Assembly: GCF_003663885.1 (NCBI RefSeq)
Contig: NZ_RCCE01000002.1
Location: 434,001 to 498,000, forward strand
Direction: 5' to 3'
DNA length: 64,000 bases
DNA from: Litoreibacter meonggei
GTDB taxonomy: Bacteria; Pseudomonadota; Alphaproteobacteria; Rhodobacterales; Rhodobacteraceae
Shown in pieces: positions 35,035 to 44,796 of this stretch. The stretch's first letter is position 1, and each line of letters starts with the position of its first letter. The position numbers and the translations under genes are program-made. Below the pieces are notes generated by a model. That model did no database searches and was not told where the DNA came from. It saw only the letters and a program-made list of their open reading frames with translations.

Positions 35035-36344
35035 ATCGCCACCCGATCAACAAATAGCTCGGGCGGCGTTACTGCCGCGGCCCCGATCTGGAATGCCTTG
35101 CGCACTGCGCGCTCTGCCTTGGCTGCGCCTTCCTCGGTTGCGGCATGAACCATCGCCAGCGGCGTAGTTTTGTTGACGGCATCGCCTATTCGCCTGAAGC
35201 CGGACAACCCAACCGAGGGATCGATCTTGTCGGTCTCGCGACGGCGACCGCCGCCCAATTCGACCACCGCGAGCCCTAAGGCCCGCGTGTCGATTGCGCG
35301 GATGTGCCCTGTGGCAAGCGGCAGAACTTCGCGCACGATATTGGCCTCGGGCAAACAAAACCGCCAGCTTTGGTCGAAGTCCGTGGGGCCACCCATGTAA
35401 GCTACCATCCGGCAAAACCGTTCCATGGCGGCACCAGAGGTAATGGCATTGTTGAGCATGTTCCACGCACCCTCGGCATCGACGCTCATCTGCTTGTTGT
35501 TGCCCAAAACCTCGGCCCCTAAGGCCAGTGCTACCTCGCGCAAGCGCTTCTGGCCGGTGCCACTGAGGGCTTCCATCACGGCGCGGATTTCCACCGCGTT
35601 GCCCGCTGCTGTTGCCAAAGGTTGGGACATATCCGTGATTAATGCCGTTGTGGGGCAGCCTGCCCCCGATGCAACTTCAACCAGTGAGTAGGCCAAGCGT
35701 TTGGCCTGTGCCGCATCCTGCAAAATCGCGCCGTTGCCCGTCTTCACATCAAGCACCAGCCCCTGCAAGCCCGCTGCCAGTTTCTTGGCTAGGATCGACG
35801 CGGTAATCAGGTCGATACTGTCTACCGTAGCGGTCACATCGCGGATCGCGTAGAGACGACGGTCAGCGGGCGCAACCTGCCCTGATGCTCCAACAATGGC
35901 ACATCCAACCTCACGGACCACGTGTTGCAATTTCGAGGTCGGTACACTGCTATTGTAGCCCGGAATGGCCTCCAGTTTGTCGAGCGTGCCGCCTGTGTGG
36001 CCCAAGCCGCGCCCTGACACCATCGGCACGTATGCCCCACACACCGCCAATGCTGGAGCCAATACCATGGAAACGGGATCTCCGACCCCGCCGGTTGAAT
36101 GCTTGTCAAGCACCGGACCCGGCAGTTGCCATCGTAAAACCTCGCCACTATCACGCATGCCTTCAGTCAGGCCCACGCGCCCGTCCGCGCCGAGCCCTTC
36201 CATTGCCACGGCCATAGCGAACGCGCCTGCTTGCGCATCGCTTACGCCGGATTGCTCGGCCAACGCCTTTCCGAACCAACGGCACTCGGCAGCACTTACA
36301 GCTTGGCGGGTGCGTATTTTTCCTATGATTTGTGCTGCGTCCAT
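35031..36344 (-). CDS. deoA: Thymidine phosphorylase
   Basis: Splits thymidine and deoxyuridine with phosphate. 437 residues. Phosphate loop KHSTGGVGDPVS, glycine-rich SGRGLGHTGGTLDKLEAIPG, and LVLDVKTGNGA. The ATG at 36344 lies 2 bases after the cdd stop; longer readings of this frame run through cdd. The deoxyribose 1-phosphate goes to DeoB; a DeoC aldolase gene is not in the window. Confidence 0.95.
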   Translation of the reverse strand: MDAAQIIGKIRTRQAVSAAECRWFGKALAEQSGVSDAQAGAFAMAVAMEGLGADGRVGLTEGMRDSGEVLRWQLPGPVLDKHSTGGVGDPVSMVLAPALAVCGAYVPMVSGRGLGHTGGTLDKLEAIPGYNSSVPTSKLQHVVREVGCAIVGASGQVAPADRRLYAIRDVTATVDSIDLITASILAKKLAAGLQGLVLDVKTGNGAILQDAAQAKRLAYSLVEVASGAGCPTTALITDMSQPLATAAGNAVEIRAVMEALSGTGQKRLREVALALGAEVLGNNKQMSVDAEGAWNMLNNAITSGAAMERFCRMVAYMGGPTDFDQSWRFCLPEANIVREVLPLATGHIRAIDTRALGLAVVELGGGRRRETDKIDPSVGLSGFRRIGDAVNKTTPLAMVHAATEEGAAKAERAVRKAFQIGAAAVTPPELFVDRVAI

Positions 36345-36346
36345 CT

Positions 36347-36736
36347 TTACGCCATGTGCCCCGCGTCGAATGCGCCCGGAAGCAGCGCCGCAACGGTGGT
36401 TTTCTCCAGCGCGCCGCCAATGGTGGCCAGCGTTACCGGAACGTCGCCTTTGGCAAATTCGGCCAATTTTTGGCGGCAGCCACCGCAGGGCGGAACAGGA
36501 GTTGGTGATCCGGCCACGACGCACACTTCCGCAATCTCGCGCTCGCCTGCGGCAACCATGGCGGCTATCGCGCCCGCCTCTGCACAAGTTCCTTCGGGAT
36601 AGGCCACGTTTTCCACATTACAGCCAACAAAGACAGTGCCGGACTTTGTGCGCAATGCGGCCCCGACCTGAAATTTGGAATATGGCGCGTGCGCATTCTC
36701 GCGAACGGACAGCGCGTGCGGCAGCAGATCAGACAT
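36347..36736 (-). CDS. cdd: Cytidine deaminase
   Basis: Deaminates cytidine and deoxycytidine to the uracil nucleosides. 129 residues, the short zinc form: GCNVENVAYPEG, the zinc/proton shuttle TCAEAGAIA and the Cys pair PPCGGCRQKLAEF. First gene of cdd-deoA-deoB-add-upp. ATG at 36736 preferred (TTG at 36739 is adjacent); GGGGGA precedes it. Confidence 0.95.
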   Translation of the reverse strand: MSDLLPHALSVRENAHAPYSKFQVGAALRTKSGTVFVGCNVENVAYPEGTCAEAGAIAAMVAAGEREIAEVCVVAGSPTPVPPCGGCRQKLAEFAKGDVPVTLATIGGALEKTTVAALLPGAFDAGHMA

Positions 36737-37275
36737 CAATGTCCCCCAAGACGTTTCGCGCGATAGTGAAGTGCGCGGCGCAGAGTTTCAATGCCTTGCC
36801 ATCGGGAAAAGTCGAGGGACTGCGCATTTTCGCGGCTAGGAACTTATTCCGTGTAGCGCTGTATCAAGAAGGACTGTCCCATGCGCGCCAGCGCCAAAGC
36901 GGCAAGTCCGCAGCACTTGTAAAACACCCGCGGAGTTCGCCATCTTGAAATACGTCCCTGCGAAGGATGCTCAGGTCATGCCCGTTCACTTGATCCAGCT
37001 CCTGCGTATCGACAGCGTGACAGTTTGTGTAAAACGCTTGCGTGACTTTATCGAGCTTTGCCAATGCACGTCGCTTTGGATGAACCCCCTCGATAATCAG
37101 GCACCCGCTGCGCAGCACGGCGCACTACATCGGCTGCATAACATACCCGTCGCAAGGCGACCTTACTCGCGTTTCCAGCGGATGCCACAAAGCCGGACGA
37201 TGGATACCATCGCCTGCTCTGCCACCGCGACCTCACTTTAGGCGGGCCAGCAAATCTGTCGGAGACGCCGCCCGA
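36737..37275. other. Gene-free stretch between prpE and cdd
   Basis: About 540 bases without a recognised gene, unusually long for this window. Several open frames of 60-100 codons cross it on both strands without ribosome sites or family resemblance. The longest on the minus strand (36864-37118) begins with LRSGCLIIEGVHPKRRALAK and could be a decayed gene, but no identity can be given. The promoter of the salvage operon must be near 36740-36850. Confidence 0.5.
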
Positions 37276-39171
37276 TCAGGCGCCCTGAGGGTAGCCTAAG
37301 CCCTTGAGCGCATCCGCAATCTCGTCAAGGATCGCGGGATCGTCGATCGTCGCGGGCATCTTGAAATCCTTGCCATCAGCAATGGACACCATGGTCGCGC
37401 GCAGAATTTTACCTGATCGCGTTTTGGGGAGGCGGTCTACAACGCAGGCCAGTTTGAAAGCCGCCACGGGACCGATCTGGTCGCGCACCCGTTTGACGAT
37501 CTCTTTGACGATCTCCTCATTTGGACGATCCACGCCGTTGTTGAGGCATACAAAGCCCATAGGCATCTGGCCTTTCAGCGCGTCACTAACACCAATAACC
37601 GCGCATTCAGCTACGTCCGGGTGGCCTGCGAGAACTTCTTCCATCGCGCCTGTAGACAAGCGGTGGCCTGCCACGTTGATCACATCATCTGTACGGGCCA
37701 TGATATAGAGATAGCCATCTTCGTCGATCATGCCCGCATCACCGGTCTCGTAATATCCGGGAAAGGCTGTGAGATAACTTTTGATGAATCGCGCTTCAGC
37801 GTTCCACAGATTTGGCATGGTACCCGGCGGCAGCGGCAACTTGATCGCAATCGCGCCCAGCTCTCCTGCCTTCATCGGGTGACCGCCCTCGTCCAGAACT
37901 TGAACATCGTAACCGGGCATGGCCACCGTTGGCGATCCGATTTTAACGGGCAACGGTTCGATCCCCATGGGATTGGCCACAATCGCGAAGCCCGTTTCGG
38001 TTTGCCACCAATGGTCGATGATCGGCTTGCCAAGGTGGGTTTGCATCCACTCGATTGTGTCTGGGTCGGCGCGTTCGCCCGCCAGATAAACGGTCTTCAG
38101 GCAAGACAGGTCGTAGTTTTTGATCAACTCGCCATTGGGATCTTCGCGCTTCACGGCACGGAACGCCGTTGGGGCAGAGAAAAAGCTTTTGACTTTATGT
38201 TCCGCAACAACGCGCCAGAATGTGCCCGCGTCGGGGGTGCCGATGGGCTTGCCTTCGAACACCACTGTCGTGTTCCCGTGGATCAGAGGGCCATAGCAGA
38301 TATAGCTGTGCCCCACGACCCAGCCCACGTCGGACGCCGCCCAGAACACATCGCCACTGTCGACGTCATAGAGGTTCTTCATAGTCCAGTTCAGGGCAAC
38401 CAAATGGCCTGCCGTTGGGCGCATGACACCCTTGGGCTGACCAGTTGTGCCGGAGGTGTAGAGAATGTAGGCGGGGTGGTCCCCGGACACCGGAACACAT
38501 TCGGCAGGCTCAACCCCGTATTGGAAGCCGTGCCAGTCGTAGTCACGACCTTCGATCAGCTTCGCCACCTCCTGCTCGCGCTGGAAAATCACGCAGAAAT
38601 CAGGCTTGTGCGTCGCCATCTCGATAGCGCCGTCCAGCAGCGGTTTGTAATGCACCACGCGTCCCGGCTCGATTCCGCAGGAACTTGCGATGATCGCTTT
38701 TGGCGTCGCGTCATCAATACGCACGGCCAACTCATTGGCGGCGAAACCACCAAACACTACCGAATGCACCGCCCCAATGCGGGTGCACGCCAACATGGCT
38801 TCCAGTGCTTCTGGCACCATGGGCATGTAGATGATGACGCGGTCGCCTTTCTCAATGCCCTTGGCGCGCAATGCACCCGCGAGAGAGGCCACCCGCGTTT
38901 GCAACTCGGCGTAAGTGATTTCGTGTTTGGTATGAGTAACCGGGCTGTCATAAATGATGGCCACACGGTCACCATTGCCCGCTTCGACGTGGCGGTCCAC
39001 TGCATTATAGCAGGTGTTGACCTGTGCGTCCTTGTACCACTCATAGAGGGGTGCATTGTCAGAGAAGAGCGCCTTGGTCGGTGGCTTCACCCAATCGATA
39101 GCTTCCGCCTGCTCCATCCAAAACCCTTCGGGGTCGTCAAGCGAGCGCTTATATATATCGGCATATGTCAT
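37276..39171 (-). CDS. prpE: Propionate-CoA ligase (propionyl-CoA synthetase)
   Basis: Activates propionate to propionyl-CoA. 631 residues, acetyl-CoA-synthetase family of the PrpE branch (start MTYADIYKRSLDDPEGFW). Motifs: ILYTSGTTGQPKGVMRP, DVGWVVGHSYICYGPL, DHWWQTETGFAI, YYETGDAGMIDEDGYLYIMARTDDVINVAGHRLSTG and the regulatory/catalytic lysine in LPKTRSGKILRA. In place of acetyl-specific Trp, PrpE-type residues in the HWWQTE neighbourhood fit a propionate pocket. The ribosome site GAGGAGGG lies inside a leader hairpin (see the regulatory feature). Confidence 0.93.
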   Translation of the reverse strand: MTYADIYKRSLDDPEGFWMEQAEAIDWVKPPTKALFSDNAPLYEWYKDAQVNTCYNAVDRHVEAGNGDRVAIIYDSPVTHTKHEITYAELQTRVASLAGALRAKGIEKGDRVIIYMPMVPEALEAMLACTRIGAVHSVVFGGFAANELAVRIDDATPKAIIASSCGIEPGRVVHYKPLLDGAIEMATHKPDFCVIFQREQEVAKLIEGRDYDWHGFQYGVEPAECVPVSGDHPAYILYTSGTTGQPKGVMRPTAGHLVALNWTMKNLYDVDSGDVFWAASDVGWVVGHSYICYGPLIHGNTTVVFEGKPIGTPDAGTFWRVVAEHKVKSFFSAPTAFRAVKREDPNGELIKNYDLSCLKTVYLAGERADPDTIEWMQTHLGKPIIDHWWQTETGFAIVANPMGIEPLPVKIGSPTVAMPGYDVQVLDEGGHPMKAGELGAIAIKLPLPPGTMPNLWNAEARFIKSYLTAFPGYYETGDAGMIDEDGYLYIMARTDDVINVAGHRLSTGAMEEVLAGHPDVAECAVIGVSDALKGQMPMGFVCLNNGVDRPNEEIVKEIVKRVRDQIGPVAAFKLACVVDRLPKTRSGKILRATMVSIADGKDFKMPATIDDPAILDEIADALKGLGYPQGA

Positions 39172-39177
39172 TGGGGT

Positions 39178-39221
39178 CCCTCCTCATTCCTGACGCGATT
39201 AAACCGTCACGATGAGGAGGG
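39178..39221 (-). promoter_or_regulatory. prpE leader hairpin that masks the Shine-Dalgarno
   Basis: On the minus strand CCCTCCTCAT (39221-39212) pairs perfectly over 10 bp with ATGAGGAGGG (39187-39178). The second arm contains the prpE ribosome site GAGGAGGG, 6 bases before the ATG. Inside, TGACG pairs with CGTCA (5 bp) around a 9-base loop. The whole stem has 15 pairs with a small internal loop. This could shut off translation until an effector, protein or temperature opens it (inference). Confidence 0.6.
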
Positions 39222-39252
39222 TGCAAGGCACAGGATGCCACAGTTTGCGCTA

Positions 39253-40005
39253 TCAGCTGTAGAGGCGTTGTACACCAAAGCTGTCGTGGATCTCGTTCGC
39301 AGTCGCCGGACCAATACCCAATGCGGTCGCCAACTCGTGTAGATACTTGGCTTCCTCGCGGTTGTCCGGCTCTATTGACATCACCGACATGGAGTAGACC
39401 TGCGTCTCCAACCCTTTGGGCGTGTCGTTGGCAAGTGATGCCGCATCAACAGGCTCTCCCATCGCGTTCCGCACGAATGCCATATCGGCCTCGGTAGCGT
39501 CTTGGCCGATGGTGGCCATCAGGGTTTCCCGCTCGGTTTGGTCGATTTCGCCGTCGCACCGCGCGGCCATGACCATAGCGCGGATCATCAAACCTGCGGT
39601 GTCTTCTTCGGCTGGTTCTTCTACGGGATTGTCTTGGCTCAGCAGGTCTTCCAGCGATCCGCCAGACCCACCACGGGCCGTGGCCAAGCCACCTAGCAGG
39701 CCACCGATACCACCAAGTCCACCGGCCAATCCGCCGGTACCGCCAGAACCAGATTTGCCCCCGGTCAAACTGCCCATAATGTCACCTAAACCACCGGAGC
39801 CACCTGCCCCGCCGGCCAAACCGCCAAGTAGCCCACCAAGACCGCCAGTACTGCCTGCACCGCCGGTGCCAGCGGCCGTCGTGCCGCCTCCACCTTTCAA
39901 GCTATCCATAACCTTCCCGAGGCCGCCCGATTGCTGGACCTTTTGCATCCCCTTGGCGACAGCAAAACCGATGGCGACTTTGGTAACCATATTCATCAAT
40001 GACAT
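39253..40005 (-). CDS. TerB/DUF533-like protein with glycine-rich repeat region
   Basis: 250 residues. Residues about 27-118 form a low-complexity Gly/Ser/Leu segment with recurring GGLGGLLGGLAGG and GGLGDIMGSL units; the C-terminal 130 residues resemble the helical TerB/DUF533 domain (MIRAMVMAARCDGEIDQTER, AMGEPVDAASLAND, EAKYLHELATALGI). Such proteins are linked to envelope stress or tellurite response without clear biochemistry. The N-terminus (MNMVTKVAIGFAVAKGMQKV) may be a membrane-active helix. Ends 80 bases before prpE starts. Confidence 0.75.
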   Translation of the reverse strand: MSLMNMVTKVAIGFAVAKGMQKVQQSGGLGKVMDSLKGGGGTTAAGTGGAGSTGGLGGLLGGLAGGAGGSGGLGDIMGSLTGGKSGSGGTGGLAGGLGGIGGLLGGLATARGGSGGSLEDLLSQDNPVEEPAEEDTAGLMIRAMVMAARCDGEIDQTERETLMATIGQDATEADMAFVRNAMGEPVDAASLANDTPKGLETQVYSMSVMSIEPDNREEAKYLHELATALGIGPATANEIHDSFGVQRLYS

Positions 40006-40097
40006 AGTGTGTTCTCCGTATCAGGCAGCAGACCACCGCAGCGGGGCCCTTCCCGTAAGAGAATGGCGACGGCACGGTCAGCCGTCTAGGGGGAAAG

Positions 40098-41360
40098 TCA
40101 GACCAGTTCCGGCTCTCGGCCCAAACGGTTGGCCAACGAAGCAACAGTGAGCCCCTGCACGATGATCGAGAAAATTACGACCATATAGGTCGCGGTCAAG
40201 ATCAGCGGCTTCCACTCGTTCTCGGGCAGCGACAGAACAAGCGCTACCGAGATCCCGCCCTTCAATCCCCCCCAGGTCATGATTGGGATTACACCCTTGG
40301 AGAATTCACGGAACGGGCGCAGCAGCAAGATCGGGACGGCCACCGCCACAAGTCTGGCGACCAAAGCCAAAGCAATCGCAAACACACCAGCCAGTATTCC
40401 GTCCATCGAGAAAGCAACCGCAAATACCTCGAACCCAATCAGCAAGAACAAGACCGCGTTGAGAATCTCGTCAATTAATTTCCAAAAGCCATCGACATAG
40501 CTGCGGGTGAGCTCGGACATGCCGTGTTTCGCACCGATATCACCAATCAAAAGCCCTGCGCAAACTGCCATCACCGGGCCGGAAACATGCAGATACACCG
40601 CCAGAGAATACCCGCCAAACGCCAGTGCAAGTGTGATCAGAACCTCCAGAGAGAAGTCATCGATATGGCGCATCACACGGAAAGTGAGCCAGCCCAGAAC
40701 AACACCAAGCAGTGCGCCGCCTACGGCTTCTTGCAAGAACAGCTTGGCCGCACCCATGAGCCCGCCGTCGCCGTGAGCCTCACCGTGAGCGTCAACAGCA
40801 GGAAACGCTATGCCGACCAACACCAAAAAGACCACGTAGCCTACGCCATCGTTGAACAGGCTTTCGCCCGCGATCTTGGTTTCCATACTCTTCTTCAGAT
40901 TAGCTTCGCGCAATACGCCCAACACAGCGACCGGATCCGTTGGAGAGATCAGTGCGCCAAACACGAGCGCGATCATGATCGGCATGCCAGTCAGCCAAGA
41001 AAACCCGAAGCCGGCGATAACAGTCGACAATCCGACACCCAGCGTCGCCATAAGGGCAACCACCCGCCATTCGCTACGCAAATCCGTCAGCTTCACATGC
41101 AACGCACCTGCGAACAGGAGCAGTCCCAGCATACCTTCCAGCAGTGTCTCAGGGAAGTCGATGGACTTCACCGTCGAGCGCACCTGATCCGCCACCCCCA
41201 GTTGCGGTGCCAGAAAGTCGACGCCCATCACCCCCAGCGAGGCCAGCAACGCCACGATCAAAATACCAATCGACGAGGGCAGTTTGAGGACCAGATAATT
41301 TACGGTGCCAAAAACCGCCGCCAGTACCAGCAGCAGCGATGCGATTTGCAAAAGGTCCAT
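40098..41360 (-). CDS. Na+/H+ antiporter of the CPA1/NhaP type
   Basis: 420 residues with about 12 hydrophobic helices. The ion-binding motifs ALISPTDPVAVLGVL and AGESLFNDGVGYVVFL (the FNDG pair) are intact, and a final TWGGLKGGISVALVLSLP matches CPA1 antiporters. Exports Na+ or K+ for H+, for pH and salt balance. ATG at 41360 preferred; a longer frame upstream lacks resemblance. Confidence 0.9.
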   Translation of the reverse strand: MDLLQIASLLLVLAAVFGTVNYLVLKLPSSIGILIVALLASLGVMGVDFLAPQLGVADQVRSTVKSIDFPETLLEGMLGLLLFAGALHVKLTDLRSEWRVVALMATLGVGLSTVIAGFGFSWLTGMPIMIALVFGALISPTDPVAVLGVLREANLKKSMETKIAGESLFNDGVGYVVFLVLVGIAFPAVDAHGEAHGDGGLMGAAKLFLQEAVGGALLGVVLGWLTFRVMRHIDDFSLEVLITLALAFGGYSLAVYLHVSGPVMAVCAGLLIGDIGAKHGMSELTRSYVDGFWKLIDEILNAVLFLLIGFEVFAVAFSMDGILAGVFAIALALVARLVAVAVPILLLRPFREFSKGVIPIMTWGGLKGGISVALVLSLPENEWKPLILTATYMVVIFSIIVQGLTVASLANRLGREPELV

Positions 41361-41555
41361 GTGCGGGCTCCGCTTTACTGTTCGATTCCATGCCCTCTCG
41401 CGGGGCGATTTCGGCCAACTTATCCCATTCGGCCCTTCAAGCCAGCCGCAATCGCGCGCTGCGTGCTTTAGGTGCAACGCATCCGCATGCTCAGCGCGAT
41501 TGACACCCACTGCGCAAACCTCTTAGGGCGGCATACACATCCAACCGGAGCCCCT

Positions 41556-42443
41556 ATGCCACCTAAAAGCCAAATCGACACGTTCGGCGTAATCTCGTTG
41601 TTGGGCCTAGCCCTGTTATTGGCGTTTAATCAGGTGGTCATTAAGGTCACCAACAACGCCTTCCAACCCGTATTCTTCGCAGGTATGCGCTCTGCCGGAG
41701 CAGTGGTGTGCATTTTGCTCTGGATGAAATGGCGGGGGCTAAAACTGACCCTACCCCGCGCGGTGGTCCCATCTGCGCTGATGATCGGTGTCGTGTTTTC
41801 GATCGAGTTCATAATGCTTTTTACGGCGCTGGACCTGACGACCGTGTCCCGCGCCTCGGTGATTTTCTACTCCATGCCTGTCTGGTTGGCATTGTCGGCA
41901 CATTTTCTGATCCCCGGTGACAGGCTCACCCCGCGTAAATCGCTGGGGCTGGTCATTGCGTTCGCAGGGGTTGCTTGGGCCATTCTTGACCGCAGCGACG
42001 GAGGCGAGGCGTCCTTGCTGGGCGATCTATGCGCCTTGGGCGCAGCGATAGGTTGGGCGGCAACGGCACTTCTGGTCAAAGCCACTCCGTTGAAAACGGT
42101 GCGCCCCGAGATGCAACTGTTCTATCAAGTGGCGATTTCCGCCCTAGTGCTATTGGCGGTCGCACCCTTGTTCGGGCCACTTATCCGTGACCCGCAGCCC
42201 ATCCACTACGCCGCATTGGCCTTTCAGATCGTGGTTGTAGTGACCTTCGGCTTTATCTTCTGGCTCTGGTTGATGTCGATCTATCCGGCCTCTGGCGTGG
42301 CCAGCTTTTCGTTCCTGTCGCCGGTCTTATCAGTCCTGATGGGGTGGCTGTTGCTTGGAGAACAGATCGGCGTATCCATCCTTGGCGCGCTGACCTTGGT
42401 GGCAGTCGGCATCGTGCTGATCAACCGCGCCCCGAAGACTTAG
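41556..42443 (+). CDS. DMT superfamily (EamA) transporter
   Basis: 295 residues with ten hydrophobic helices in two EamA repeats ([80 protein letters not shown]). Probable metabolite exporter. CCGGAG 6 bases before the ATG. Convergent with selO, the stops overlapping by 4 bases. Confidence 0.88.
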   Translation: MPPKSQIDTFGVISLLGLALLLAFNQVVIKVTNNAFQPVFFAGMRSAGAVVCILLWMKWRGLKLTLPRAVVPSALMIGVVFSIEFIMLFTALDLTTVSRASVIFYSMPVWLALSAHFLIPGDRLTPRKSLGLVIAFAGVAWAILDRSDGGEASLLGDLCALGAAIGWAATALLVKATPLKTVRPEMQLFYQVAISALVLLAVAPLFGPLIRDPQPIHYAALAFQIVVVVTFGFIFWLWLMSIYPASGVASFSFLSPVLSVLMGWLLLGEQIGVSILGALTLVAVGIVLINRAPKT

Positions 42444-43855
42444 GTACCGCAGAACGTCTGACGCACCATTTGTTGCTCTGTGGGCGCGGTTTCCAAATCT
42501 GCAAACTCTGCGCGGTCCTCGTAGGGCAGTGCCAGCGCCGCGTTCAGCCGAAGAAACGGCGCGTAGTCGCCCTGCATACCTGCTTGGATCGCCTCTTCAA
42601 CGCGGTGATTGCGCGGGATGATCGCGGGGTTCGCGGCGCGCATGAGCGCGGCGTCCCCGCCGCCCCACTCTGTTTCCCATTCATCAAAACTGGTCGGGTC
42701 CACAAATTCATCCCGCGCGGCCCGCCCACGTGCCATGGCGCGGAACACCCGTGTGAAGTCAGCTTGGTTATTCGCCATCCGCGTCAACAGGTCTTGCACC
42801 TGCGCGACTTGCGCATCGCCGCCCACCGAGTATCCGATCTTGGCGAAGAAAATCCGTTTCCAAGCGACCGTGTAGAAATCGCCGAACGTGCCGAGTGCTT
42901 CTTTTGCCGCCGAGATCGCCTCGTCGCGATCTGCGTCGATAAGGGGCAGCAAGCTTGTTGCGAGTTGCGCGAGGTTCCAGACCAAAATCTCGGGCTGGCC
43001 CTGATAGACATAACGCCCCTGCTGGTCGATGGAGGAGAACACTGTGGCCGGATGATACGCGTCCATGAAAGCACAAGGACCGTAGTCGATGGTCAACCCG
43101 CCCACATGCGTGTTGTCGGTATTCATTACGCCATGGATAAAGCCCAGTCCCATCCACTTGGCGACCAGTTCTGCCTGCGCCTCGATCACGGCGTTCAGAA
43201 ACCCCAAGGTATCGCCTTGGTCCAAATGCGGGTAGTGGCGGGCAATTGCGTGGTTCAGCAGGATTTCGACTGCTTCTTCATCCTGACGTGCCGCAAAATA
43301 CTGGAATGTCCCCACCCGAATGTGCGACCGCGCCACGCGCGTCAGAATAGCGCCGGGCAGTCCGGTTTCCCGCTGAACCCGCTCGCCTGTGCTCACAGCC
43401 GCTAAAGCCCGCGTTGTCGGCACGCCAAACGCATGCATCGCCTCGCTGACGATGTACTCGCGCATCACCGGTCCAAGCCCTGCACGCCCGTCGCCCATCC
43501 GTGAATAGGGCGTCGGGCCAGAGCCCTTGAGCTGGATATCCCAGCGTGCGCCGTCAGGGCCAACGACCTCGCCCAGCACATTGGCGCGCCCGTCGCCCAG
43601 TTGTGGCGACCACCCGCCAAACTGATGTCCTGCGTAGACTTGCGCCAATGGGTCCGCGCCGTCGGGCATGGCGTTGCCCGCCAGCATCGCGAGACCCGCA
43701 TCCGAGCGTAGCCATTCAGCGTCCAACCCCATTTGATCTGCGAGATCATCGTTCAGGGTAATCAATGCAGGTGCCGCGACAGGCGACGGGTTCAGCTTGG
43801 TATAAAACCGGTCCGGTAAGCGCGCGTAAGAATTGTCAAACTTGGGCGCGATCAC
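42440..43855 (-). CDS. selO: Protein adenylyltransferase SelO (YdiU family)
   Basis: A kinase-fold pseudokinase that AMPylates proteins, acting in oxidative stress. 471 residues. Family motifs: [95 protein letters not shown] (catalytic Asp/Asn pair), and the long [19 protein letters not shown]. The C-terminal Sec position of eukaryotic SelO is not here; the end is FCGT, with a Cys three residues from the C-terminus. GTG at 43855 chosen from a 4-base overlap (GTGA) with the nucleoside hydrolase. Confidence 0.92.
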   Translation of the reverse strand: MIAPKFDNSYARLPDRFYTKLNPSPVAAPALITLNDDLADQMGLDAEWLRSDAGLAMLAGNAMPDGADPLAQVYAGHQFGGWSPQLGDGRANVLGEVVGPDGARWDIQLKGSGPTPYSRMGDGRAGLGPVMREYIVSEAMHAFGVPTTRALAAVSTGERVQRETGLPGAILTRVARSHIRVGTFQYFAARQDEEAVEILLNHAIARHYPHLDQGDTLGFLNAVIEAQAELVAKWMGLGFIHGVMNTDNTHVGGLTIDYGPCAFMDAYHPATVFSSIDQQGRYVYQGQPEILVWNLAQLATSLLPLIDADRDEAISAAKEALGTFGDFYTVAWKRIFFAKIGYSVGGDAQVAQVQDLLTRMANNQADFTRVFRAMARGRAARDEFVDPTSFDEWETEWGGGDAALMRAANPAIIPRNHRVEEAIQAGMQGDYAPFLRLNAALALPYEDRAEFADLETAPTEQQMVRQTFCGT

Positions 43856-44796
43856 AGCCGTGCAATCCGCTCGTTCAGCAGTGCAAAGAAGCCGTCCGCA
43901 TCCAAGCCCCCCATGAACATCGCGTTCGGCGTGCGGTCGGTCACGCCCCACCAATCCGCGACGGTCATACCAAGGGTCAGCTCTGATCCGGTCTCGATCT
44001 CGACGTTCACGTGACGGCCCGAGAATAATTCGGGCTTCAGCAGATAGGCAATCACGCAAGGATCATGTAGCGGCGCACCTTCAGAGCCGTATTTCTCCTT
44101 GTCGAAGCGCTCGAAAAAGTCGGTCCATTCCGCCACCATGCGCCCCGCTTCATTGCCAAGGTTTCGAAACGCCTCGACCCGCGCGCGGTTGGTCAGGGCC
44201 TTGTGGGTCACGTCCAGCGGCATCACCACTATTGGCACGCCAGAGGCGAAGACGATCTTGGCGGCCTCGGGGTCTACGTAGATGTTGAACTCGGCAGCGG
44301 GCGTGATGTTGCCGACCTGAAAATAGGCCCCGCCCATCAACACGATTTCCTGCACCCGTTCCACGATGTCGGGGGCGCGGTTGAATGCGGTGGCGATGTT
44401 GGTCAGCGGACCAAGCGGGCACAGCGAAACTGAGCCGGCAGGCTCGGCACGCAGAGTTTCGATGATAAAGTCCACCGCGTGCTGATCCTGCAAAGCCATG
44501 GTCGGATCAGGCATCACAGGCCCGTCGAGGCCCGTTTTACCATGCACGTGTTCGGCAGTGACCAGTTTGCGCGTCAGCGGCGCGTCACATCCCGAGTATA
44601 CCTTGGTGTCTGGCAGCCCAGCCAACTCACACACGATACAAGCATTTTTCTGCGTCAAAGGCAGCGGCACGTTACCCGCCACCACAGTGACGCCCAGCAC
44701 ATCCAGCTCCTCCGGCGAGGCCAACGCCAGCAAGATAGCAACGGCGTCATCCTGCCCCGGATCGGTGTCGATAATAATCTTGCGCGGGGTGTTCAC
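43852..44796 (-). CDS. Nucleoside hydrolase (IunH/RihA family)
   Basis: Splits the N-glycosidic bond of a ribonucleoside. 314 residues. Ca2+ site [17 protein letters not shown] (the DxDxxxDD motif) and the further ligands in HDPCVIAYL and [19 protein letters not shown] and [11 protein letters not shown] belong to the substrate pocket. Base preference not decided. Coupled to selO downstream and to the CorC gene upstream by 4-base overlaps, an odd trio with no obvious common pathway. Confidence 0.93.
   Translation of the reverse strand: MNTPRKIIIDTDPGQDDAVAILLALASPEELDVLGVTVVAGNVPLPLTQKNACIVCELAGLPDTKVYSGCDAPLTRKLVTAEHVHGKTGLDGPVMPDPTMALQDQHAVDFIIETLRAEPAGSVSLCPLGPLTNIATAFNRAPDIVERVQEIVLMGGAYFQVGNITPAAEFNIYVDPEAAKIVFASGVPIVVMPLDVTHKALTNRARVEAFRNLGNEAGRMVAEWTDFFERFDKEKYGSEGAPLHDPCVIAYLLKPELFSGRHVNVEIETGSELTLGMTVADWWGVTDRTPNAMFMGGLDADGFFALLNERIARL

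Noticed and set aside
36945-37241. A 98-codon plus-strand frame in the spacer after prpE
   Set aside because: TTG start without ribosome site, no motif, and overlapping equally weak frames on the other strand.
41380-41389. GTTCGATTCC, resembling a tRNA T-loop
   Set aside because: The flanking bases cannot form the 5-bp T-stem, and no acceptor, D or anticodon arm lies at the right distances.
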